Below, piece after piece: positions 24,002-31,198 of a stretch of 41,716 nucleotides of DNA (its first letter is position 1; the number at the start of each line of letters is the position of its first letter). Below the pieces are notes generated by a model that saw only the letters and a program-made list of their open reading frames with translations, had not been told where the DNA came from and did no database searches. The DNA is from Candidatus Thorarchaeota archaeon (GTDB taxonomy: Archaea; Asgardarchaeota; Thorarchaeia; Thorarchaeales; Thorarchaeaceae), in the NCBI GenBank assembly GCA_016840685.1, contig JAEORX010000009.1, positions 1-41,716 of the forward strand, in the 5' to 3' direction. Position numbers and translations under genes: made by a program.

Positions 24002-24963
24002 TGAGTGACAGCAAACCAGCAGTTTCAATAAAAGAAATGCTCAAGCGCGAACCAATACTGAGTTATGGACACAGGATGTGTGCAGGGTGTGGAGCGCCGC
24101 CAGTAATCAAGCTCATGGGCATGGCACTGAGAGGCCCCACCATTGTCTGCAACAATACAGGCTGCCTTGAGGTTGCCACAACGATATACCCCTACACAGC
24201 GTGGAAGATTCCTTGGATCCACGTGGCCTTCGAGAACTCAGCAGCCGTTGCTTCAGGAGCAATAGAGGCAATCAATGCAATGCGCGAAAAGGGTCGGTAC
24301 AAGCACGAACATGTAGATGTGATTGCCCTGGGCGGGGATGGGTCATCCTTTGACATTGGACTTGGAGCCATCAGCGGTGCATTAGAACGCGGTCACGACT
24401 TCGTCTACATGTGCTACGACAACGGTGCGTATCAAAACACTGGAATTCAACGATCAGGAGCTACCTTCCCGGGTCAGGAAACAACTACATCATGGGCAGG
24501 GTCAGCTATTCCTGGAAAGCTGGAGCGTAAGAAACCACTCGCAGAGATTGTTGCGGCACATAAGATTCCATATGTCGCCACTGTAGAACCATCCAACTAT
24601 CGTGACTTCATCACAAAGTTCCGAAAGGCGCTTGAGGTTGAGGGCCCTGCATTCGTGCATGCATTCTCGCCATGTCCTAGAGGTTGGCGTTCTGCAACAG
24701 GGGACAGCATCTCACTGTCCAAGCTAGCTGTAGAAACTGGTCTCCACCCACTCTATGAGGTCATTGATGGTGAGGAATGGATCATGTCAGGACCGAGCAA
24801 GAGAGCTGCAGAGGCAGGTCTGAAGCCTGTTGACGAGTACTTCAAGACTCAGGGTCAGTTCAAGCACCTCTTCAGACCAGAGTGGGAGGACTTCAGAAAG
24901 AGAATCCAGGAACAGGTCAACCATGACTGGGAACTCTTGAAGAAGCGCTGTGGCGTGGAATAA
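24001..24963 (+). CDS. porB: 2-oxoacid (probably pyruvate):ferredoxin oxidoreductase beta subunit
   Basis: 320 residues, normal for the thiamine-diphosphate-binding subunit. HRMCAGCGAPPVIKLMG at the N-terminus supplies the first cysteines for a 4Fe-4S cluster, NNTGCLEV the next, and ALGGDGSSFDIGLGAISGALERG followed by CYDNGAYQNTG is the thiamine-diphosphate motif (GDG ... N). ATTSWAGSAIPGKLE-like sequence (TTTSWAGSAIPGK) and FSPCPRGWR are typical of PorB. It is the last gene of the operon; a hairpin terminator follows ten bases after the stop. Confidence 0.92.
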   Translation: MSDSKPAVSIKEMLKREPILSYGHRMCAGCGAPPVIKLMGMALRGPTIVCNNTGCLEVATTIYPYTAWKIPWIHVAFENSAAVASGAIEAINAMREKGRYKHEHVDVIALGGDGSSFDIGLGAISGALERGHDFVYMCYDNGAYQNTGIQRSGATFPGQETTTSWAGSAIPGKLERKKPLAEIVAAHKIPYVATVEPSNYRDFITKFRKALEVEGPAFVHAFSPCPRGWRSATGDSISLSKLAVETGLHPLYEVIDGEEWIMSGPSKRAAEAGLKPVDEYFKTQGQFKHLFRPEWEDFRKRIQEQVNHDWELLKKRCGVE

Positions 24964-24972
24964 ACAGAATTC

Positions 24973-25007
24973 AAGGAGTGTACATGCACTCCTTTTCTCT
25001 TCTTTTT
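24973..25007 (+). terminator. Hairpin terminator of porGDAB
   Basis: AAGGAGTG (24973-24980) and CACTCCTT (24987-24994) form a perfect eight-base stem with a six-base loop, followed by a T/C-rich run ending in TTTTT. It lies directly after porB. Confidence 0.7.
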
Positions 25008-25066
25008 GTCGATGGATATATCTAGATGAGTCTCAGTATGTTTCTGTTACAAACGGGTGCGCTCTC

Positions 25067-26302
25067 ATGAAGGCGATAATGTATGACCTCAAGATCAGCA
25101 AAGTCATCAGAAAGAAGATGAAGCTCGCAGGAAAGTACACCATGATCAAGTATCGAGAGGATTGGCAAAAGCCAACAATCAGGCATCCACGACAGGTCTT
25201 GGTACGACCACTCATGGCAGGGATATGTGCATCAGACATTCATCAGATTAACGTCAACCTTTCCTACTCAGCCACTATTTTAGCAAGAAAGGACAATCCC
25301 TTTCCACTTGGACATGAGGTCGTGGGCATTGTTGAGGAGGTTGGAGAAGAGGTCGAAGGGCTCAAGGTTGGCGACAGAGTGGGTCACTCCCCTGTAGTTT
25401 CGTGTGAGTGCTATGGCTTTGAGTACTGCGAGAGCTGCAAGGCAGGAAGACCCGAAACCTGTCAAGCAATTGTGGGAATCGGGGATGACACTGCACTTGA
25501 GGAAGAATATGGTGGTCGTCTGAGATTTGGTGGCTTTGGGAGTGGTGCATTTAGTGAGTACTTTGTCACCTATGCAGGACAACTAACAAGGATTCCGGAT
25601 GGAGTTCTAGATGAGCAAGCCCTGCTTGCTGAGCCCCTTGCAGTAGCCATCCATGCAGTGAGTAGAAAGATGCCTTCTGATGATGACACCGTCATTGTGC
25701 TTGGAGCAGGAATCATTGGGTTGATGGTGGTTCGAGCAATTAGAACCCTTGGGTCAAAATGTAAGATAGTCGTCATAGCTCGATATCCATTCCAAATAGA
25801 TGCCGCTCGAAAACTTGGTGCTGATGAAATAATATCTGAGCCAGACAAGGACATGCTCTATGAAAAGGTCGCGACGGTCACAAATGGTCATCTCATAAAA
25901 CCACGAATTGGTCGCAAGATTCTGTATGGGGGTTCAGGACCGGATATCATATTCGATACAGTGGGGAGCGATGCAACGCTGGATGACTCATTGCATCTTG
26001 TTAGAAATAATGGGACATTAGTAATAGTTGGCATGGACTTTGGTGTCACAAAGAAGACTGATTGGATACTTGCAGTCTACAAACAGGTGAATGTGCTCGG
26101 GTCGATGATGCATGGGAAAGAGGTTCATGATGGAAAAACAGTGGATACTCTAGAACTTGCATTTGAGATGATAAATGAAACTCCAGATCTCTTTAATGGA
26201 CTGGTCACGCACAGGTATCGTCTTGATAAGTATAAGACTGCATTCTCTGTAGCTTCAAAGAAGGGAAAGAACAATGCAATCAAAGTGGCGTTTGAGTTCT
26301 AG
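25067..26302 (+). CDS. Zinc-type medium-chain alcohol dehydrogenase
   Basis: 411 residues from the ATG at 25067, with GGGTG upstream and a TATA-like GATATATC near 25013. The fold is that of zinc-dependent MDR dehydrogenases: GICASDIHQ (Cys catalytic ligand), PLGHEVVGIVEEVG (His-Glu), and a Rossmann motif VLGAGIIGLMVVRA. The lobe region that binds structural zinc, CECYGFEYCESCKAGRPETC, contains enough cysteines but is spaced unusually and followed by an extra 35-residue insert. Conserved GGSGPDIIFDTVGS marks the coenzyme domain. Substrate is unknown; sorbitol/threonine-type dehydrogenases are relatives. It stands alone after the por terminator. Confidence 0.8.
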   Translation: MKAIMYDLKISKVIRKKMKLAGKYTMIKYREDWQKPTIRHPRQVLVRPLMAGICASDIHQINVNLSYSATILARKDNPFPLGHEVVGIVEEVGEEVEGLKVGDRVGHSPVVSCECYGFEYCESCKAGRPETCQAIVGIGDDTALEEEYGGRLRFGGFGSGAFSEYFVTYAGQLTRIPDGVLDEQALLAEPLAVAIHAVSRKMPSDDDTVIVLGAGIIGLMVVRAIRTLGSKCKIVVIARYPFQIDAARKLGADEIISEPDKDMLYEKVATVTNGHLIKPRIGRKILYGGSGPDIIFDTVGSDATLDDSLHLVRNNGTLVIVGMDFGVTKKTDWILAVYKQVNVLGSMMHGKEVHDGKTVDTLELAFEMINETPDLFNGLVTHRYRLDKYKTAFSVASKKGKNNAIKVAFEF

Positions 26303-26307
26303 TGCGA

Positions 26308-27717
26308 CTAGAACCCAATCAATGCATGAAGGAATCCTATAACAGCCTCATATAGTGTTTCTCCAAAGGCAAAGAGGAGAAAGATTGTGATCCAGATATA
26401 GATACCAATTGCAGCATTTCTGAACCTCGAGCGCCTCTTTGTGAATCTGTCAGCCACTTTTTTTAGCTCATCAACTCTATTCTTATAGTACAGTGAGAGA
26501 CCATTGTTTGTGATGAAAAGTTGGTCATTCTCTCTTCTTATCAGACCACTTCTTCCAGCAATCTGGATGTGTTTTGCAATCCCCTTTTCTTCAAGGTCCT
26601 TGAATCCTAGGACTGCGTGAACATCAAAATACTTGAACCCAATCGTTATTCCTTTGATGAAGGCTTGATTGAGATTCTTCTCGGTATCAGGACCCCTAGC
26701 GAGTCGAGCAAGCAACCACGCCGTTATCAGGTCCTCATACTGGTCTGACGCTGCAAGATGGATGGTATCAACACTGAGGTCATCACCAGCCTCTATCAGT
26801 TCGCGCAATGCCTCAAGACCCTCCCAGATTATGACCAATGAAATCAGGATTGCAACAATAGAGTCGACCACATAGATTTGGAATTCAGCAAAGAAGAGTC
26901 CAATCATTACACCAAAACCAATTCTGATGTGAGTCTGGTCTTCTTTTGCATCACTCAAAAGGGCCAGGTTTCCTGACATACGGCCGACTAGAGTCTTAAA
27001 CCAGATGAGACCATAGTTAACCGCGATTGAAAAGGCCGCCACAATGTAACCCCAAAATGTCACACTCATTTCCTCTGCTGCCAATAGTCGGAGAAATGCG
27101 TTGAGTCCAAGAAGACTTCCAGAGATTAGCATGAAGACCATGATGGCTATTGCACCAAGACGATCACGCTCGTAGCGAAGACTGAGAGCAATGATACCCA
27201 CAACCACCAGGTCGGTGAGGTTTTCAAGCCCGTCGGTCATCATAGCACGACTTCCAATGCTTTGACCAACCCAGAGCTTGAAGACCACCAGAAGAATCAA
27301 CATAGTCGCTGATGTGACCACGACCCATTTTTCCTTCAGAGACCGTCTCATCCAGTACCCCTCGTGGAGCACCTGCATTCTGGATTGCCAAAGGGTGTTT
27401 GTACCTAAGTCGGTGAGTCTGAACTCATCCTTGTCCTGAAGCAGAAGTTTCTCATTGATACCATGCTGAAGGGTTTCATCAACATCCACTGGAGACACTG
27501 TCATCCTACTCAGACGCATGACAAACATGGACTCAAGGTGGTCATAGAGTGCTGGTTTCGTGTTGTGGCCCTCATAGATTGAACAGAGAATGGCATAGAG
27601 GAGGGTTTCGGGAGGATCTCCACGCATCATCCTTGAGATGTCTCGGTTATGTCTTCCTCTGCGAATCTCCTCCTCACTCATTTCCCAGAGCTTGTCGACA
27701 TCTTTTGTTTCCTGCAT
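26308..27717 (-). CDS. Winged-helix domain fused to CDF-type metal transporter
   Basis: 469 residues from the ATG at 27717 (GGGGTG lies just upstream; a GTG at 27729 is also in frame). Residues about 20-115 look like a winged-helix domain (PETLLYAILCSIYEG, ending in KDEFRLTDLGTNTL). Residues about 130-315 are a cation-diffusion-facilitator membrane domain: SRAMMTDGLENLTDLVVVG (TM2) and GNLALLSDAKEDQTHIRIG (TM5). The usual metal-binding His/Asp pairs are replaced by Glu-x3-Asp and Glu-x3-His. A second helix-turn-helix-like region at about 335-425 (IAKHIQIAGRSGLIRRENDQLFITNNG) precedes two more membrane helices. This arrangement of DNA-binding-like and transporter parts is unusual. Confidence 0.7.
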   Translation of the reverse strand: MQETKDVDKLWEMSEEEIRRGRHNRDISRMMRGDPPETLLYAILCSIYEGHNTKPALYDHLESMFVMRLSRMTVSPVDVDETLQHGINEKLLLQDKDEFRLTDLGTNTLWQSRMQVLHEGYWMRRSLKEKWVVVTSATMLILLVVFKLWVGQSIGSRAMMTDGLENLTDLVVVGIIALSLRYERDRLGAIAIMVFMLISGSLLGLNAFLRLLAAEEMSVTFWGYIVAAFSIAVNYGLIWFKTLVGRMSGNLALLSDAKEDQTHIRIGFGVMIGLFFAEFQIYVVDSIVAILISLVIIWEGLEALRELIEAGDDLSVDTIHLAASDQYEDLITAWLLARLARGPDTEKNLNQAFIKGITIGFKYFDVHAVLGFKDLEEKGIAKHIQIAGRSGLIRRENDQLFITNNGLSLYYKNRVDELKKVADRFTKRRSRFRNAAIGIYIWITIFLLFAFGETLYEAVIGFLHALIGF

Positions 27718-27736
27718 CAAACACCCCACACAAAAG

Positions 27737-27754
27737 AGTTAGTTTGGCCTAACT
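27737..27754. promoter_or_regulatory. DtxR/MntR-like operator at the CDF promoter
   Basis: AGTTAG and CTAACT form a perfect inverted repeat around six bases. It lies where transcription of the CDF gene should start, downstream of a minus-strand TATA element (TTTATATG, 27762-27769). The half-site resembles that of DtxR-family metal regulators, whose consensus contains TTAG and CTAA arms. The match to that family is an inference. Confidence 0.5.
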
Positions 27755-27839
27755 TTTGAAGCATATAAACTTGGTCTATACTATACGATATGCGAGAGTT
27801 TATGCTGGAGGATGTATCTTCGCATGTTAAGGGACGGAG

Positions 27840-28685
27840 ATGATTTTTGATATTGGTCGACCATTAATCATGGCGCACCGCGGAGAGTCGGGTAATATCC
27901 CAGAGAACACTATTCTGGCATTGGAGGCAGCGCTAAAGATTGGAGTGGATGTACTAGAGTCCGACATTCGATTCACGAAGGATGATATCCCAGTCCTGTT
28001 TCATGATGATGACCTAGAACGGACAACAGGAGTCACTGGAACTGTCAGAGAGAAGACTCTGGACGACCTTCTTCAGATTGATCTCGGTCATAGCTTCACA
28101 ACTGACAACGGAGGGACCTATCCATTTCGAGAGAAGGGACTAAAGATAGTGACATTGGAGCAAGCACTCAACAGATTCCAAGACACTATTCTCAACCTAG
28201 ATATTAAGGACACCTTCCCTAAAGCACCTGTTGAAGTAGCACGAGTTCTGCGAGAAACACAAAGAACTGAGAAGATAATGATAGCATCCTTTCATCCCAG
28301 ACAATTGGAAAGGTTCAGAGAGAACGCTCCAGAGATTCCAACATCTGCGCATCCAACTGAGATTCGTAACTTTGTGCTAGGAGTAAAGATGAGAGCATTA
28401 GGGCTATTCGTGCGCTCTCTTCCGTACAAGGCGTTCCAGGTTCCTGAGAGGAGTGGCTCAATTCAGGTGGTCACACCTAGGTTCGTGAAAGCTGCACATG
28501 ATAGGGACCTCGCTGTCCATGTCTGGACCATCAATGAGAGGGAGGATATGGAACGGTTATTGGACATGGAAGTAGATGGCATCTTCACGGATTATCCAGC
28601 GATTCTGAGAGAGGTTCTCATTGAGAGAGGACATCTGTTAAGTGAGAAGGGCTCTACTAGAAGGAAATCAACCGAAATAGCTTAA
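27840..28685 (+). CDS. Glycerophosphodiester phosphodiesterase
   Basis: 281 residues of the GDPD family, a TIM-barrel enzyme that hydrolyses glycerophosphodiesters to glycerol phosphate and an alcohol. The catalytic set is complete: MAHRGESG (His13, Arg14), PENT (Glu22, Asn23), LESDIR (Glu40, Asp42) and LFHDDDLERTTG (His55). LNLDIKD and HVWTINEREDMERLLDMEVDGIFTDYP are the later family motifs. There is no signal peptide, so it is cytoplasmic. The ATG start has AGGGACGGAG upstream. In archaea it may serve phospholipid turnover or scavenging of glycerophospho compounds. Confidence 0.88.
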   Translation: MIFDIGRPLIMAHRGESGNIPENTILALEAALKIGVDVLESDIRFTKDDIPVLFHDDDLERTTGVTGTVREKTLDDLLQIDLGHSFTTDNGGTYPFREKGLKIVTLEQALNRFQDTILNLDIKDTFPKAPVEVARVLRETQRTEKIMIASFHPRQLERFRENAPEIPTSAHPTEIRNFVLGVKMRALGLFVRSLPYKAFQVPERSGSIQVVTPRFVKAAHDRDLAVHVWTINEREDMERLLDMEVDGIFTDYPAILREVLIERGHLLSEKGSTRRKSTEIA

Positions 28686-28770
28686 TATGCGCTTAAGAGC
28701 TGGCCCCCTTAACAGTCCGGGGACCGTGGGACCGTGGACTAATGTAAAGACCGATTTGGAAGAGAATGCA

Positions 28771-28905
28771 ATGACTTGTCCAGAGTATGATGCGGCCGAA
28801 GGTAAGTGCAAGGTTGACGGATTCAAGTTTTACACAGGTATGAACAAGCCCTGTGAAACTCCCGGGATAACCAAGGACAAATGTCCTCGGTTTGCAATGC
28901 AATAA
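28771..28905 (+). CDS. Four-cysteine small protein, 44 residues
   Basis: The ATG at 28771 has GGAAG about ten bases upstream; an upstream in-frame ATG at 28687 would add 28 Pro/Gly-rich residues and is less likely. The product is MTCPEYDAAEGKCKVDG at the start and ends in KDKCPRFAMQ. Cys3, Cys13, Cys28 and Cys38 are evenly set as C-x9-C-x14-C-x9-C, and two of them are followed by proline. Such a layout suggests a metal site (zinc or iron-sulfur) or two disulfides. No family is recognised. It lies between the GDPD gene and a RAM-domain gene. Confidence 0.5.
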   Translation: MTCPEYDAAEGKCKVDGFKFYTGMNKPCETPGITKDKCPRFAMQ

Positions 28906-28943
28906 ACAACCGGCACAAAGCAATTCTTTTACCAATAAGAGTT

Positions 28944-28978
28944 GGGTAGCGCAGGCTGCCCATTATAGTTTCTTTTAG
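28944..28978 (+). terminator. Hairpin with T-rich tail
   Basis: GGGTAGC (28944-28950) pairs with GCTGCCC (28955-28961), one G-T pair included, around a GCAG loop, and a T-rich run follows. It is a likely terminator for the four-cysteine gene. ATTATAG right after it may be a TATA box for the next gene. Confidence 0.45.
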
Positions 28979-29074
28979 TTCTAATTTGCCACAATGGAAT
29001 CATCATGTTCTAGGCCAAGAGTAAGAGTTATCTTGTCAATTGGACCGAGGACTGAATACGCGGTGGTGACAGAC

Positions 29075-29341
29075 ATGGTGAAGGCGTACATCCTAATCAA
29101 GGCTGCTGTGGGACATGAAGACTCGGTTCTGAGGGACATGCTCGAAATCTCTGTGACTGAGGAAGCACACAAGGTCTTTGGACCATATGACATCGTCGCA
29201 GAGGTCAGGGGGCGTGACATGGAAACCCTGGTTGAAATCATCACAGAGAAGGTTCGAAAGATAAAAGGTATTGTTGACACCCAGTCAATCCTTGTCATAG
29301 ATACAGAGATTGACATGACAGCAACCAGTTTAGGAACTTAG
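29075..29341 (+). CDS. Stand-alone Lrp/AsnC ligand-binding (RAM) domain
   Basis: 88 residues from the ATG at 29075. The sequence MVKAYILIKAAVGHEDSV, then VTEEAHKVFGPYDIVAEVRG, then IITEKVRKIKGIVDTQSILVI is the classical ferredoxin-like RAM domain of Lrp/AsnC regulators, here with no helix-turn-helix. Such free domains form rings with amino-acid ligands and can modulate full-length regulators. The frame is open further upstream to an ATG at 28994, and the TATA element at 28961-28970 would fit a leaderless start there, adding 27 residues. The shorter start matches the usual beginning of free RAM proteins. Confidence 0.75.
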   Translation: MVKAYILIKAAVGHEDSVLRDMLEISVTEEAHKVFGPYDIVAEVRGRDMETLVEIITEKVRKIKGIVDTQSILVIDTEIDMTATSLGT

Positions 29342-29428
29342 AGCAAATTTCTTACATCCGCGAAGTTCTTTTATGCAATCAGCGATGTGGGGTAGCTGGG
29401 ATTATGTTTTAGGAGGTACAGGTTATCA

Positions 29429-30247
29429 ATGAAGAACCTTTCAAGAAAACCGTTCATGCTCATGCTAAAGGATGAGTCTGGTGAAGTGACTGCTGTAAAG
29501 CTGGACACAACTCTGGTCAATAGCGATAATGCCCTCATTGTACTCGATGAGTACAATGATACATGCTGGACATGGATAGGAAGTCGGGTCGATATGCCCA
29601 CACGGATGCATGCCATAAGAATTGCGAGAGGCCTGCAGAAATCAGGGCACAAGGTTGGAATTACTACAATAGGCTTGGCAACATCGAGGTTTGTCGAGAT
29701 GATGGAGAAGGATGAATCGGATCAGGATGTTGCAAACAACATTGCCGAATTCAGAGCCGTATTGGATGGCAGATGGTCCTTTGATGATGGTGTCCTAGCA
29801 TACAAGGGTGAAACCAAAGCCGCTGAACCAATCGCAGGAGCTCCCAAGAAGAAAATACTTCCAGAGCCAGAACCTGTTAGTAGTGCTCCCAAACCAAAAT
29901 ATGAAGAGCCTATTGCAGGTGCTCCAAGACCGAAACCAGCACCCGTTTTAGTTGCTGAAACAGTGGAGGATGAACCTTCTATTACCCCACCAGCACCATC
30001 AGCCTCACTTGCAGAGAAGAAGATGGCATATCTCATGCTTTCAGTTACGAGAAATTCAGAACTTGTATACACTGAACGCTTTCAGCGCAGTGGCAAGCAC
30101 GGTCTGAAGATAGAATCCCCGGGAGTCATGGTGATTGAGGCGGTTATAGATGGCAATGACATCACAATCACTCCGGGTGACTTTGGTGGTTCGGATATAG
30201 GATTAAAAATCAAGTCTGAGTATGAGGGTCTAGCGAGCAAGCTGTGA
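29429..30247 (+). CDS. Gelsolin-like domain protein
   Basis: 272 residues. Residues about 27-95 fit a gelsolin repeat: LVNSDNALIVLDEYNDTCWTWIGSR, then MPTRMHAIRIARGLQ, matching the family pattern of a buried strand, an Ile-Trp-x-Gly turn and a long helix. A Pro/Ala/Lys-rich linker (about 128-195) contains EPIAGAP twice. Residues about 198-272 form a separate beta-rich domain (KMAYLMLSVTRNSELVYTERF). Gelsolin proteins bind and sever actin, and Asgard archaea encode actin and several gelsolin-like proteins. A strong AGGAGGT precedes the ATG by 11 bases, and a TTTTATGC TATA element lies near 29367. Actin binding is an inference. Confidence 0.65.
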   Translation: MKNLSRKPFMLMLKDESGEVTAVKLDTTLVNSDNALIVLDEYNDTCWTWIGSRVDMPTRMHAIRIARGLQKSGHKVGITTIGLATSRFVEMMEKDESDQDVANNIAEFRAVLDGRWSFDDGVLAYKGETKAAEPIAGAPKKKILPEPEPVSSAPKPKYEEPIAGAPRPKPAPVLVAETVEDEPSITPPAPSASLAEKKMAYLMLSVTRNSELVYTERFQRSGKHGLKIESPGVMVIEAVIDGNDITITPGDFGGSDIGLKIKSEYEGLASKL

Positions 30248-30274
30248 GCAAGGTCCAATCCGAAACAGGTGTTC

Positions 30275-31051
30275 TCAATCCCCACCTGTACCTCTATTAA
30301 TTTCTAGATTTCTGTACCAGTAATTGTAAGCCTGTTGGAAACCGAGTTTGACATAGAGCTTCAGAGCTGGTATGTTTTCAGACTCCACTTGGAGATAGGC
30401 AGAACGTGCTCCTAGTTGATGCCCCCACTTTGCAAGGGCAGTGTTTACAGCAAGCGCAACACCTTTCCCACGCATTGTTGGATGTACTGCGATGTTGAAG
30501 ATCCCAAGCCACTTATCCTCAACTACTCCAAATCCAACCCCAGCCAACTCTCTCTCGAACTTCGCGAGCGCAAATGCTTTGAAATGTTGGGTCCGTTTCA
30601 TGAGGTCTCTTCTGACCTCCATTGTGGATTCATTATACCCTGAGGCTTCACGATATACGGACATCCATCCATCAGAGATGTCATTTGATATCATCACATC
30701 AATGGCGGGTTCCTTCTGGATTAGATGACTGATTGCTGCTGTGTGAACCTCCACTTGCAGACCGACGGAGAATCCCCGTTCTGCAAGGTCTTTATCGAGT
30801 TCAACGGGCTTGCTTGTTTCAGTCATCTGGAATCTGGGAATTAGACCTCTCTCTTTGTAAAAAGCAATCACCTTTTCAATTGCGTCATCAAGAGGCAATG
30901 GTGGTGGACCAATGGGGAGAACGCTATTTGCCCGATTTGTGACCCCTCCATTGGCACGGAGAAGCCATCCACCAAACCGTTCTGTTTCCTCTGCGACCCA
31001 GGCGTTGGAGGCAACCTGCTCCAGCTCTATGATTTGTGGTTGGTCTATCAA
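30275..31051 (-). CDS. GNAT family N-acetyltransferase
   Basis: 258 residues. The N-terminal part (GWLLRANGGVTNRANSVLP) is typical of two-part GNAT proteins. The acetyl-CoA-binding motif is at about 190-230: LGIFNIAVHPTMRGKGVALAVNTALAKWG, with RGKG as the pyrophosphate loop, then SAYLQVESENIPALKLYVKLGFQQAYNYWYR closing the fold. The acetyl acceptor is unknown: amine, peptide or antibiotic. The start is a TTG, supported by AGGTGG nine bases upstream. It converges with the gelsolin-like gene, 27 bp apart. Confidence 0.8.
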   Translation of the reverse strand: MIDQPQIIELEQVASNAWVAEETERFGGWLLRANGGVTNRANSVLPIGPPPLPLDDAIEKVIAFYKERGLIPRFQMTETSKPVELDKDLAERGFSVGLQVEVHTAAISHLIQKEPAIDVMISNDISDGWMSVYREASGYNESTMEVRRDLMKRTQHFKAFALAKFERELAGVGFGVVEDKWLGIFNIAVHPTMRGKGVALAVNTALAKWGHQLGARSAYLQVESENIPALKLYVKLGFQQAYNYWYRNLEINRGTGGD

Positions 31052-31198
31052 GACACATTGCCACCTGTTTTCGATTATTGTAGTGTCTTTCTACTACAAA
31101 TCATTGTCTAGTATAGTATGTGTGTCAGTTATATTTCAAACGATTCATATTGCACATATATCTTGAGGAGGTTGTGACAAAAAAACAGGGGATATCGT

